Positions 43,153 to 51,360 of a DNA stretch of 64,000 nt are shown here, piece after piece. The notes under the pieces are model-generated. The model made no database searches, was not told where the DNA came from, and saw nothing but the letters and a program-made list of their open reading frames with translations. A program made the position numbers and the translations under genes. The stretch covers positions 310,001-374,000 of the forward strand of contig CBDCMP010000006.1 in the NCBI GenBank assembly GCA_965218985.1, read 5' to 3'. How positions within the stretch are numbered: the first letter of the stretch is position 1; each line of letters opens with the position of its first letter. Source of the stretch: Pseudopedobacter sp965218985. Its GTDB lineage: Bacteria > Bacteroidota > Bacteroidia > Sphingobacteriales > Sphingobacteriaceae.

Positions 43153-45450
43153 TTAACTTTCCAAAACTCTCAACTTGGCAAATTTCAATAGCAATTGCTT
43201 TTGCCCAATCTCTTTGAAAAAAACAGTGGCTTTGATATCAGGCTTGTTTCCTTCCAGATTGATCACTTTTCCAAAACCAAAACGTTCGTGTTCCACTTCT
43301 TGACCGACTTGTAATTTCGAAGTGTCACTTGGTGCAAAACCTGCTGAAGGAACGTGAGCTTTTGCGAGCAATGATGTGGTTTTTATAGGTTTTGTAGCTG
43401 GTTTCGGTTTAGAGAATGTATCGCCCCGGGTTTCTCCTCCTGAAGTTTTACTTTGCCACTGACTGCGCTCATCTCCAAAGAATGGATTGCTTGCGGTTGG
43501 CTTTTTGGCGAAATCCAATTCCAGGTATTTTGGTTCTATCTCATCTAAAAAGCGGGAAGGTTCACAATTCACCAAAGTTCCAAACCTGAAACGGGAGGTT
43601 GCATAAGACAGGTGTAGCCTTTTCTCTGCCCTGGTGACCGCTACATAGAATAAACGACGTTCCTCTTCCAAATCAGCTCTGGAATTGAGTGCCATTTGAG
43701 AAGGAAAAAGATTCTCTTCCAGCCCCACGATGTAAACCTGCGGAAATTCCAAGCCTTTAGAGGAGTGTATGGTCATTAAAGAAACAGTATCTTTATTTTG
43801 GTCTTTATCATTATCATCATTGGTTAGCAAGGCCACATCCTGCATGAAAACATCCAAACTACGTTCTTCAATATCTTCTCTTTCAGAAAATTCTTTGATT
43901 CCATTCAGCAGCTCCTGGATATTCTCATATCGGTTCAAGCCTTCCACAGATTTATCATCATATAAATCTTTTAATAGTCCAGATTGTTGGGCGATGTGCA
44001 AAGCAGTGTCATAAGCGGAATGGTTCTTGGCGACCACTGCAAAACTTTGCACCGCGGCAGCAAAATTCCCAACAGCAGTAGCAGCTCTGTTATCCAGGTA
44101 TTTAGAGGCTTCCATGATGATTTCAAATAATGTTTTATTCTCCCGGTCAGCCGCTAAAATGATTTTATCAATGGTTGTTTTTCCGATCCCCCTTGCCGGA
44201 TAATTGATCACTCTTTTAAAAGCTTCTTCATCGCTTGGGTTAAAAGTCAATCGGAAGTAGGCGATTAAATCTTTGATCTCCTTTCTCTGATAAAAAGATA
44301 ATCCACCATAGATTTTATAAGGAACATTGAGCTTTCTCAATGCTTCCTCCATGGATCTTGATTGTGCGTTTGTCCGATATAGAATAGCGAAATCGACCCA
44401 GCTCAGGTTTTTATTTGCTCTTTCCTCAGTAATGGATTCTGCAACAATTTTGCCTTCCTCATTATCAGAAAAAGAGCGGACAACTTTTATTTTATCTCCG
44501 ATTTCATTGGCCGAGAAGATATTTTTATCCAGCTGGTTCTTGTTATTGGCAATGATGCTGTTGGCAACATGAACGATGTTTTGAGTGGAGCGGTAATTTT
44601 GTTCCAATTTAAACACCTTCACATCAGGATAATCTTTTTGAAAGTTTAAGATGTTTTGAATATTGGCCCCCCTGAAAGCGTAAATACTTTGTGCATCGTC
44701 ACCCACCACACATAAATTCTCGCGTATTGCAGCCAGTTTTTTAACGATCAGGTACTGGGAAAAGTTAGTGTCCTGGTACTCGTCCACCATCAGGTATTTG
44801 AATTTATTCTGATATTTATATAAAACCTCAGGATGTTCTTTCAGCAACACATTGGTTTTGAACAGTAAATCGTCAAAGTCCATCGCTCCGGCTTTGAAAC
44901 AACGGTTCACGTAAGTTTCATATATCTTTCCCAAGAATGCTCTTCCGGTTGAAAAATCATCCGCCTGGATTTGTTCGTTTTCTTGATACTCAGTCACCGA
45001 GATGAGGTTGTTTTTGGCCATGGAGATTCTACCATACACATAATTGTGATGGTATAATTTATCATCCAGGCTCATCTCTTTTAGAATGGTCTTGATCAGA
45101 CTTTTACTGTCATCGGTGTCATAGATGGTGAAATTATTTGGATAGCCGATCTTATTGGCCTCCACTCTAAGAATCTTCGCAAAAACCGAATGAAAGGTTC
45201 CCATCCAGATATTTTTCGCTTCGGTGCCTACAGTGCTCACGATACGGTTGCGCATCTCTTTTGCTGCCTTGTTGGTGAATGTCAATACCAAGACGTTAAA
45301 AGGGTCAACCCCCTTTTGAATAAGATGCGCCACTCTAAAGGTGATCACTCTGGTTTTTCCCGAACCTGCACCTGCCACAATCATCACTGGACCTTCAGTT
45401 TGTTCAACTGCGGCCTTTTGCGATGAATTCAATCCTTTTAAATAATCCAA
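43153..45450 (-). CDS. UvrD/PcrA-type DNA helicase, probable TTG start
   Basis: SF1A helicase that unwinds DNA in repair and at stalled forks. From a TTG at 45450 the protein has 765 residues and starts M-DYLKGLNSSQKAAVEQTEG, the usual UvrD N-terminus, with Walker A AGAGSGKT at 26-33, motif II VDEYQDTN, QSIYAFRGA, QNYRSTQNIV and the C-terminal LMTIHSSKGLEFPQVYI. The end (QVGQEVEHERFGFGKVINLEG, in parts) is the Tudor-like PcrA tail. No ATG lies near the expected start; the next upstream in-frame ATG codons would overlap the sensor gene by up to 89 bp, hence the TTG choice. Confidence 0.92.
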   Translation of the reverse strand: MDYLKGLNSSQKAAVEQTEGPVMIVAGAGSGKTRVITFRVAHLIQKGVDPFNVLVLTFTNKAAKEMRNRIVSTVGTEAKNIWMGTFHSVFAKILRVEANKIGYPNNFTIYDTDDSKSLIKTILKEMSLDDKLYHHNYVYGRISMAKNNLISVTEYQENEQIQADDFSTGRAFLGKIYETYVNRCFKAGAMDFDDLLFKTNVLLKEHPEVLYKYQNKFKYLMVDEYQDTNFSQYLIVKKLAAIRENLCVVGDDAQSIYAFRGANIQNILNFQKDYPDVKVFKLEQNYRSTQNIVHVANSIIANNKNQLDKNIFSANEIGDKIKVVRSFSDNEEGKIVAESITEERANKNLSWVDFAILYRTNAQSRSMEEALRKLNVPYKIYGGLSFYQRKEIKDLIAYFRLTFNPSDEEAFKRVINYPARGIGKTTIDKIILAADRENKTLFEIIMEASKYLDNRAATAVGNFAAAVQSFAVVAKNHSAYDTALHIAQQSGLLKDLYDDKSVEGLNRYENIQELLNGIKEFSEREDIEERSLDVFMQDVALLTNDDNDKDQNKDTVSLMTIHSSKGLEFPQVYIVGLEENLFPSQMALNSRADLEEERRLFYVAVTRAEKRLHLSYATSRFRFGTLVNCEPSRFLDEIEPKYLELDFAKKPTASNPFFGDERSQWQSKTSGGETRGDTFSKPKPATKPIKTTSLLAKAHVPSAGFAPSDTSKLQVGQEVEHERFGFGKVINLEGNKPDIKATVFFKEIGQKQLLLKFAKLRVLES

Positions 45451-45526
45451 ATCTTCATGTTTTTGAGACGGTGAAAATAAAAAAATGGGATGGAGAATCG
45501 GGTCCACCTCATCGAAAAGATTTCCA

Positions 45527-46984
45527 CTATTTTTTACTGACGTTGAGATGAGACCTGGAAGGATCGTGCAAGGCCTGGTTGATATCCATGATCTGTTCAT
45601 CGATGTCCTCCACACATTGCTTCATCTGTGGGATGATGTCTTTGCTTTCCACCAGTTTGTCATGAACCAGCATCACTAAACCTTTGAGCGTGGCCACAGG
45701 ACCCCTGATCTGGTGAGAAAGATGAGAAGAGTACTCTGATAGCTTTTGATTTTTGTGGATCAGGTCCTTGGTCCTTTCCGTGATGATCTCCTCCAATTGA
45801 TGGTTAATCCTGTCCACATTCTCTTTTTGCCTTTTCACTTCATTATTTAAGGCAGAGAGTTGTTTGTTGTTCTCTTTTGATTTTTTATTGTTTTTCATCA
45901 AAAGTAAGATCACCGCAAAACAGAGGATAGCGACTATGGCACTACCTATGAATAAATATTTGGTTTTTCTTTGGTTTTGAATGGTTAGTTCATTCTCTTT
46001 TTGAGTTTGCTGTTGCTTCAAGGTCTCCGTGATGAGATTGATGTTTGTTGATGTGTTTTTTTTATAATTGATGCTGTCCTGATCATGAACCTCTTTTAGA
46101 TAAAAAAGTGCCTTTTCAAAATTTTTACGTTTAGCTTCCAATTCATAATACGTGAAAGTATAATCGTAGATTCTTTTTTCATCATTCACCAATTTTGAGA
46201 AAGCTATTCCCTCAGTTAAAAATTGATCAGCCTTATCATAGTTTTTTTCGGCAATGTATATGGATGTGAGCGTTAAATTAATGGAGGATACTGTACTATT
46301 CAGCTCGAACTCTTTAGCTTTTTTATTAGCCTCTAACAATAGTTTTTTAGCCTTATCAAACTGATTCAGGCTAAAATAGATTACCCCTCTATTGTGTAAG
46401 CTTTGGGTAATCCCGGTTGGGTTATTTATTTCATTAAAAATTTCGCTACTTATTTCATAATTTTTTAGGGCAACGTTATAATTCTTTTTCCTCAGGAAAA
46501 TATTTCCAATATTTAAATACATACCCGCAATAAGATCCTTGATCTTGTATTTTTTAGCTATGGATAAAGTTTTATAATAATATTCAAGGGCCTTATCATA
46601 ATCTAAGTCCAGCCATAAATTTCCTATATTGTTGGAGACTTTCGCCTCCCCCAATTCATTGTTTAATTTTTTAAATAAATTGAGGGAAATGAGATAATAA
46701 TTTAATGCTGAATCTCTTTCGTTTAAATAATAATTGCCTATCCCTTTCACCCGGTTAGCCTCAGCAATCCCATTTTCAAAGTGTAATTCCTGAGCTATTT
46801 TTTCGGCCCTGCCTGCATAAACGATGGTTTGATCTGGATCAATGAGTCTATTTTTATATCCAAGCTTGTTCAGCTGATTTACCGTATTGGTGTCCTCCTT
46901 GCTTATTAATAGGGAGCTAGCTGTTTGAAAAGCAAATGAATGACCAATATTTAAGAAGAAGAATAGAGTAAAAAAAAATCTCAT
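45527..46984 (-). CDS. TPR sensor protein with HisKA-like helix but no ATPase domain
   Basis: 485 residues. Signal peptide (about 1-20), then about six to seven tetratricopeptide repeats (about 70-300, for instance AKVSNNIGNLWLDLDYDKAL and AGMYLNIGNIFLRKKNYNVA) which should lie in the periplasm, one transmembrane helix (343-363), a cytosolic coiled coil (about 365-415) and a kinase-dimerisation-like segment with His424 in LSHQIRGPVATLKGLV. The protein stops about 60 residues later with no HATPase boxes. So it could accept a phosphate from another kinase, or act as a modulator, but cannot phosphorylate itself. It faces the microprotein array across 223 bp. Confidence 0.85.
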   Translation of the reverse strand: MRFFFTLFFFLNIGHSFAFQTASSLLISKEDTNTVNQLNKLGYKNRLIDPDQTIVYAGRAEKIAQELHFENGIAEANRVKGIGNYYLNERDSALNYYLISLNLFKKLNNELGEAKVSNNIGNLWLDLDYDKALEYYYKTLSIAKKYKIKDLIAGMYLNIGNIFLRKKNYNVALKNYEISSEIFNEINNPTGITQSLHNRGVIYFSLNQFDKAKKLLLEANKKAKEFELNSTVSSINLTLTSIYIAEKNYDKADQFLTEGIAFSKLVNDEKRIYDYTFTYYELEAKRKNFEKALFYLKEVHDQDSINYKKNTSTNINLITETLKQQQTQKENELTIQNQRKTKYLFIGSAIVAILCFAVILLLMKNNKKSKENNKQLSALNNEVKRQKENVDRINHQLEEIITERTKDLIHKNQKLSEYSSHLSHQIRGPVATLKGLVMLVHDKLVESKDIIPQMKQCVEDIDEQIMDINQALHDPSRSHLNVSKK

Positions 46985-47126
46985 TTAAAAAATAATAGAG
47001 TGGCTTTATGAGTAAAGGTATTTATAAATCTTAGAATTTTTAATTCGTTGAGAGAAATTGTTCGAATTAATATTTATCATCGAAGTTATTTAATTGTAAT
47101 AATAGTATGATTTTTTAATTATGCAG

Positions 47127-47157
47127 TTGACATTAAGAAAAAGATTAACCATATTTG
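47127..47157 (+). promoter_or_regulatory. Promoter of the microprotein array
   Basis: TTGACA at 47127 (TTG 47127-47129) and a -7 element CATATTTG at 47150-47157 (one mismatch to TAnnTTTG) are 20 bp apart, the optimum for this phylum. Start would be about 47163, giving a leader of roughly 45 bases before the first ATG. Confidence 0.6.
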
Positions 47158-47207
47158 TACGAAAGAATCAAATATTAGTTTCATTTATTTAAAAAAATTA
47201 TATTGAC

Positions 47208-47339
47208 ATGAAAAAACTACTTCTATTATTATTTGCGGTATCGGCCATGGCGGCGACCTCCTGCAAGAAAGATGCGGAGACCGCACCTGTGAACAAGGTA
47301 AAAGTGAGCGACAAGAAAGACCTGAGCACCTGGGACTGA
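47208..47339 (+). CDS. Tandem microlipoprotein, copy 1 (43 residues)
   Basis: ATG to TGA encoding 43 residues: a signal peptide MKKLLLLLFAVSAMAATS, a predicted lipid Cys at residue 19 (ATSC, a weak lipobox), then a charged mature peptide of 25 residues that begins CKKDAETAPVNK and ends KKDLSTWD. No known family comes to mind. Unlike the other copies it follows a different upstream sequence with the promoter, and has GTA and GAT where the others mostly have GTG and GAC. It is the first cistron of five at exact 157-bp spacing. Confidence 0.85.
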   Translation: MKKLLLLLFAVSAMAATSCKKDAETAPVNKVKVSDKKDLSTWD

Positions 47340-47364
47340 CATTTAACATTTAAAAACCAAAGAC

Positions 47365-47496
47365 ATGAAAAAACTACTTCTATTATTATTCGCGGTATCG
47401 GTCATGGCGGCGACCTCCTGCAAGAAAGACGCGGAGACCGCACCTGTGAACAAGGTGAAAGTGAGCGACAAGAAAGACCTGAGCACCTGGGACTGA
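47365..47496 (+). CDS. Tandem microlipoprotein, copy 2
   Basis: Same 43-residue product with one change in the signal peptide (SVMAATSC for SAMAATSC). The mature peptide is identical to copy 1. It is separated from copy 1 by a 25-bp spacer (CATTTAACATTTAAAAACC then AAAGAC) that recurs unchanged between all copies and must hold whatever ribosome-binding signal is used. Confidence 0.85.
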   Translation: MKKLLLLLFAVSVMAATSCKKDAETAPVNKVKVSDKKDLSTWD

Positions 47497-47521
47497 CATT
47501 TAACATTTAAAAACCAAAGAC

Positions 47522-47653
47522 ATGAAAAAACTACTTCTATTATTATTCGCGGTATCGGCAATGTCGGCGACCTCCTGCAAGAAAGACGCGGAGACCGCAC
47601 CTGTGAACAAGGTGAAAGTGAGCGACAAGAAAGACCTGAGCACCTGGGACTGA
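47522..47653 (+). CDS. Tandem microlipoprotein, copy 3
   Basis: Same gene with Ser for Ala in the signal peptide (AMSATSC). Mature peptide identical to copies 1 and 2. Spacer to the next copy is again 25 bp. Confidence 0.85.
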   Translation: MKKLLLLLFAVSAMSATSCKKDAETAPVNKVKVSDKKDLSTWD

Positions 47654-47678
47654 CATTTAACATTTAAAAACCAAAGAC

Positions 47679-47810
47679 ATGAAAAAACTACTTCTATTAT
47701 TATTTGCGGTATCAGCAATGTCGGCGACCTCCTGCAAGAAAGACGCGGAGACCGCACCTGTGAACAAGGTGAAAGTGAGCGACAAGAAAGATTTGAGCAC
47801 TTGGGACTGA
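47679..47810 (+). CDS. Tandem microlipoprotein, copy 4
   Basis: Signal peptide as in copy 3, with several silent differences (TCA for TCG, GATTTG for GACCTG, ACT for ACC near the end). The mature peptide is unchanged. The excess of silent over amino-acid changes in this and the fifth copy suggests selection on the peptide. Confidence 0.85.
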   Translation: MKKLLLLLFAVSAMSATSCKKDAETAPVNKVKVSDKKDLSTWD

Positions 47811-47835
47811 CATTTAACATTTAAAAACCAAAGAC

Positions 47836-47967
47836 ATGAAAAAACTACTTCTATTATTATTTGCGGTATCGGCCATGGCGGCGACCTCCTGCAAGAAAGA
47901 CGCGGAGACCGCACCTGTGAACACGGTCAAAGTGAGCGACAAGAAAGATTTGAGCACTTGGGACTAA
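47836..47967 (+). CDS. Tandem microlipoprotein, copy 5
   Basis: Last copy; ends in TAA instead of TGA. One mature-peptide change, Lys30 to Thr (PVNTVKVSD), is the only one in the array. Shares the silent changes of copy 4 at the 3' end. Downstream sequence diverges from the spacer at once, so the array ends here, 77 bp before the M20 dipeptidase. Confidence 0.85.
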   Translation: MKKLLLLLFAVSAMAATSCKKDAETAPVNTVKVSDKKDLSTWD

Positions 47968-48021
47968 TGATACAATGATTCAAGCTTAAGGATTGATTTA
48001 AATTGACTGAAATTTAAATGA

Positions 48022-48029
48022 TATATTTG
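48022..48029 (+). promoter_or_regulatory. -7 element TATATTTG at the M20 dipeptidase
   Basis: Fits TAnnTTTG; transcription would begin about 48035, after the upstream ATG at 48018 and before the ATG at 48045, which decides the start in favour of 48045. Confidence 0.45.
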
Positions 48030-48044
48030 CATAAATCCTTATTT

Positions 48045-49418
48045 ATGCAATCCATTAAAAATTATGTTGAAGATCATCGTCAGAGATTTTTAGACGAATT
48101 ATTTGAACTGTTAAGATTTCCATCTGTCAGTGCAGATCCCAAATATAAAGTAGATGTACTTAAAACGGCAGATTTTGTCGCTGAAAAGCTAAAAGAAGCC
48201 GGAGCTGAGAACGTCGAGATCTGTTCCACAGCAGGTTATCCCATAGTTTATGGGGAGAAAATCATTGACTCCTCTTTACCCACCGTTTTGGTTTACGGTC
48301 ATTATGATGTACAACCACCTGACCCTTTAGAACTTTGGCATACGCCGCCTTTTGAACCCACGCTTCGTGAGGGTAAAATCTATGCCCGTGGAGCCTGCGA
48401 TGATAAAGGTCAATTCTATATGCATGTTAAGGCTTTTGAGCTGATGATGAAAACCAACACGCTTCCATGTAATATCAAATTCATGATTGAAGGAGAGGAG
48501 GAAGTGGGTTCAGACAATCTTGGGAAATTCGTTGCAGCCAATACAGAAAGATTAAATGCGGATATAGTATTGATATCCGACACGTCTATGCTGAGTATGG
48601 AGAATCCGTCTTTGGAGACCGGTTTAAGAGGTTTGGCTTATATGGAAGTTGAAGTACAAGGGCCAAGCAGAGATTTACATTCAGGAGTTTACGGAGGCGC
48701 GGTTGGAAATCCGGCCACCATTCTTTGTCAGATGATAGCTTCGCTTCATGATGAGAATAATCATATCACCATCCCAGGTTTTTACGATAACGTGGTTGCG
48801 CTTTCTGAAGAGGAAAGAAAAGCTTTGAATGATGCTCCTTTTGATTTGGAAGAATATAAAAAGGATCTGGATGTGGAGGATGTTTGGGGTGAGACGGGTT
48901 ATTCCACCATTGAGAGAACGGGCATCAGACCAACTTTGGAAGTGAACGGCATTTGGGGAGGTTACACTGGTCCTGGAGCTAAAACCGTTTTGCCTGCCAA
49001 AGCAAATGCTAAAATCTCGATGCGTTTGGTGCCCGGACAGGATTGGAGAAAAATCTCTGAACTGTTTAAAAAACATTTTGAAAGCATTGCGCCTCAATCA
49101 GTGAAAGTGAAGGTCATCGCTCACCACGGAGGCGCACCTTATGTCACTCCAACTGATTCGGTAGCTTTTCAGGCAGCCTACAAAGCTATTGAAGAAGCAT
49201 TTGGAAAACAGCCAGTTCCAACAAGAGGTGGAGGAAGTATTCCAATCGTTGCCTTATTTGAGCAGGAATTGGGAATCAAAACAGTATTGATGGGTTTTGG
49301 ATTAGACAGTGATAATTTGCACTCACCCAACGAAAAGTACAATGTATTCAATTATTATAAAGGAATAGAGACCATTCCTTTATTCCATAAATATTTTGCG
49401 GAATTAAGCAAGGGTTGA
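48045..49418 (+). CDS. M20-family dipeptidase
   Basis: 457 residues from the ATG at 48045 (MQSIKNYVEDHRQRFLDELF); an ATG 27 bp upstream lies inside the likely promoter. Metal-binding residues of the di-zinc M20 peptidases are seen: VYGHYDVQPPDP, the bridging Asp in ARGACDDKGQFYMH, the catalytic EGEEEVGS and a C-terminal DSDNLHSPNEKYN with the last His. The lid/dimerisation domain lies at about 195-350. The closest architecture is CNDP-like cytosolic dipeptidases that cut dipeptides such as Xaa-His or Cys-Gly. It has no signal peptide. Functional link to the upstream array is not evident. Confidence 0.93.
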   Translation: MQSIKNYVEDHRQRFLDELFELLRFPSVSADPKYKVDVLKTADFVAEKLKEAGAENVEICSTAGYPIVYGEKIIDSSLPTVLVYGHYDVQPPDPLELWHTPPFEPTLREGKIYARGACDDKGQFYMHVKAFELMMKTNTLPCNIKFMIEGEEEVGSDNLGKFVAANTERLNADIVLISDTSMLSMENPSLETGLRGLAYMEVEVQGPSRDLHSGVYGGAVGNPATILCQMIASLHDENNHITIPGFYDNVVALSEEERKALNDAPFDLEEYKKDLDVEDVWGETGYSTIERTGIRPTLEVNGIWGGYTGPGAKTVLPAKANAKISMRLVPGQDWRKISELFKKHFESIAPQSVKVKVIAHHGGAPYVTPTDSVAFQAAYKAIEEAFGKQPVPTRGGGSIPIVALFEQELGIKTVLMGFGLDSDNLHSPNEKYNVFNYYKGIETIPLFHKYFAELSKG

Positions 49419-49430
49419 TCAGGAAGCTTT

Positions 49431-49592
49431 AGAGTCTGTTTAAATTTATATCATGAGATTGTTTATAACTTATTTTTGAGCGAAACGAGGCAAATTTTGT
49501 AGAGATAGCCGGGCATCTATCTCGAAAAATTTAACGAAGTTGCAGCCAAAAAGAAGCATAAACAAATTATTAGATAAATTTTAAACAGGCTC
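49431..49592. repeat. Fold-back MITE-like element, 162 bp
   Basis: Left end AGAGTCTGTTTAAATTTAT and right end ATAAATTTTAAACAGGCTCT are inverted repeats, and similarity between the arms continues inward (TTGTTTAT, TTATTTTTG versus CTTTTTGG, AAATTTT) to a central stem GAGATAG-CCGGGCAT-CTATCTC. The whole element can thus form one long imperfect hairpin. No gene inside. It lies 13 bp past the dipeptidase stop. Confidence 0.8.
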
Positions 49593-49657
49593 TTATATTC
49601 CTTCAATCAATCTATAGAAACAGGTAAAGAGAAACCCGGCTGATGTCTGGGTTTGTT

Positions 49658-49921
49658 TCATAATTCATCCGTATTGGGTGCATCTTCATCCATATCAGAT
49701 TGATCATCGTCCAATTCCTCGAAATCATCCAGCAAGGGATGTGTTTCTTTTCTGTTTAACGGAGGGGTATCCACATCATCCTCACTATTGAAGTCATCAT
49801 CATCAGAATCTGTTTTAGCATGATCAGTCAATGATTCCTTTTTCATCTCCTGGCTCTTCCACCCCAGGTGTTGGTCTTGTTTTTTTGGTAAACTCATCAG
49901 ATTTTTATGATTTACCATCAA
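49658..49921 (-). CDS. Acidic low-complexity protein, 87 residues
   Basis: A hydrophilic protein with a net negative charge; the C-terminal half is dominated by Asp and Glu runs (TDSDDDDFNSEDDVD, DDFEELDDDQSDMDEDAP). No signal peptide, helix motif or known domain, so it is probably disordered. A start nine codons in (49897, MSLPKKQDQHLGW) is as likely as 49921. It is divergent from the GH25 lysozyme gene with about 50 bp between. No function can be proposed; coding status is likely but not sure. Confidence 0.5.
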   Translation of the reverse strand: MMVNHKNLMSLPKKQDQHLGWKSQEMKKESLTDHAKTDSDDDDFNSEDDVDTPPLNRKETHPLLDDFEELDDDQSDMDEDAPNTDEL

Positions 49922-49952
49922 ATTTCGTTCCCCGAAGTTGCAATTGAATAGT

Positions 49953-49960
49953 AATTTTGA
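49953..49960 (+). promoter_or_regulatory. -7 element TAATTTTG of the GH25 gene
   Basis: TAnnTTTG match about 14 bases before the ATG at 49974. It supports that ATG over an upstream TTG start at 49938. Position uncertain by one base. Confidence 0.4.
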
Positions 49961-49973
49961 AAAAACAATTTAC

Positions 49974-50879
49974 ATGCCGGTCCGAAAAAGTGAAATCTCC
50001 AATCCAGTAAAAAAAAGGCCTTATAAAAAAAGAGGGGGTTCCACCGTTAAAAAGAAACCAAACAAAAAAAAGTCAAACAGTCGTAAATGGAAGCCAAGAA
50101 TAGTTCTTACTATCATTATTTTGCTGGTATGTGCTCCATTTTATTATGGAAGAGTACTAAAAACGGCAGTCTCCACCTCCCGTTGGTTTCGTGATCTGTT
50201 TATTTTTGATGAGTATCCACATGATGAGAAGTTTGGCATCCGGATTCCGAGGAGGTATGAGGTACATGGAATAGATGTATCCGCTTATCAACAAAAAATA
50301 AACTGGCAAAAAGTAAATGCAATGGAATATAATGGGATTCATATTTCATTCGCTTTCATCAAAGCCACGGAGGGCGTAACCTTAGTGGATCCTTATTTTC
50401 AAAGAAACTGGCGGGAGAGTAAGAATGCCGGGGTTATTAGGGGTGCCTACCACTATTTCAAACCCAAAAAGCCGGGAATTTGGCAGGCCCGTTTTTTCTT
50501 GCAAACCATGAGTATGTCATCTGGAGATCTGCCTTTGGTGGTGGATATAGAAGAATCTGCTGGCTTATCGGAAGAGGAGCTAACCCCTAACTTACAAGAT
50601 TTTTTAAACGAGGTGGAGCTAAAGACCAGATATAAACCTATTATTTATACCGGATATCAATTTTATAAGGACCATTTACAAGGAAAATTTGATGATTATC
50701 CGCTATGGATTGCCCACTATTACCGACCTAAGCTAAAACTCTCTGAGAAAACGCATTGGGATTTCTGGCAACATGCCGACAATGCTCATGTAGATGGCAT
50801 TAAAGGAAAAGTGGACATGAATGTTTTTAATGGGGAACAAGAGGATTTAAGTAAAATGCTGATTCAAAGAGTGGAGTGA
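49974..50879 (+). CDS. Membrane-tethered GH25 lysozyme
   Basis: About 301 residues. A very basic N-terminus (KKRPYKKRGG, KKKPNKKKSNSRKWKPR) precedes one membrane helix (IVLTIIILLVCAPFYYG), so the enzyme is anchored with the catalytic domain in the periplasm. The GH25 domain shows EVHGIDVSAYQQKINW with the first catalytic Asp, FIKATEGVTLVDPYFQRNW, GAYHYFKP and the LVVDIEES pair with Asp and Glu of the active site. It hydrolyses the MurNAc-GlcNAc bond. Phage lysins also use GH25, but the anchor and lack of phage genes favour a housekeeping cell-wall role. Confidence 0.9.
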   Translation: MPVRKSEISNPVKKRPYKKRGGSTVKKKPNKKKSNSRKWKPRIVLTIIILLVCAPFYYGRVLKTAVSTSRWFRDLFIFDEYPHDEKFGIRIPRRYEVHGIDVSAYQQKINWQKVNAMEYNGIHISFAFIKATEGVTLVDPYFQRNWRESKNAGVIRGAYHYFKPKKPGIWQARFFLQTMSMSSGDLPLVVDIEESAGLSEEELTPNLQDFLNEVELKTRYKPIIYTGYQFYKDHLQGKFDDYPLWIAHYYRPKLKLSEKTHWDFWQHADNAHVDGIKGKVDMNVFNGEQEDLSKMLIQRVE

Positions 50880-50919
50880 AGAATCGGCATATTAAATGAT
50901 AGACAATTAGAAAAGTGTT

Positions 50920-51354
50920 ATGAAGATATTTCAACAAAGCTTAACATTAAAAGAGAAACGCAGAGGATTTCATCTCATCACTGAGGAGGTTTTAAATGCG
51001 ATCCCTGAAATTACCGAGTTGAAAACTGGTTTATTGCAGGTTTTCATTCAGCATACTTCTGCTTCTCTTTGTGTCAATGAGAATGCAGACCCCACCGTGA
51101 GGAAAGATTTTGAAATGTATTTTAACAAAGCTGTACCAGAGGAAGATCCTGATTACGAACACAATGATGAAGGCGCTGATGATATGCCAGCACACTTAAA
51201 AGCAGCTTTATTGGGTTCTTCTGTCATTTTACCCATCAAAAACGGAACATTGTTGGTAGGCACGTGGCAGGGAATTTATCTGTGCGAACATAGGAACCAT
51301 GGTGGAAGGAGAAATCTTGTTCTGACAGCGTGGGGAGAAATAACGCTGGACTGA
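50920..51354 (+). CDS. YjbQ/UPF0047-family protein
   Basis: 144 residues, full length for the family annotated as secondary thiamine-phosphate synthase enzyme. Hallmarks: KRRGFHLITEEV near the N-terminus, QVFIQHTSASLCVNENADP with His and acidic residues, DDMPAHLKAALLGSSVILPI and a C-terminal GTWQGIYLCEHRNHGGRR. The E. coli member has weak thiamine phosphate synthase activity; the physiological role is still unsure. Follows the GH25 gene on the same strand by 40 bp, possibly as one transcript. Confidence 0.92.
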   Translation: MKIFQQSLTLKEKRRGFHLITEEVLNAIPEITELKTGLLQVFIQHTSASLCVNENADPTVRKDFEMYFNKAVPEEDPDYEHNDEGADDMPAHLKAALLGSSVILPIKNGTLLVGTWQGIYLCEHRNHGGRRNLVLTAWGEITLD

Positions 51355-51360
51355 AAGTAT

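Noticed and set aside
47343..47914. Minus-strand open frames of 85-106 codons in the microprotein array
   Set aside because: They arise because the repeat is 157 bp and have no start context; the plus-strand frames have a promoter, a signal peptide and mostly silent variation.
49974..50879. Phage lysin / prophage remnant
   Set aside because: GH25 is used by phages, but the protein has a membrane anchor and no other phage gene lies nearby.
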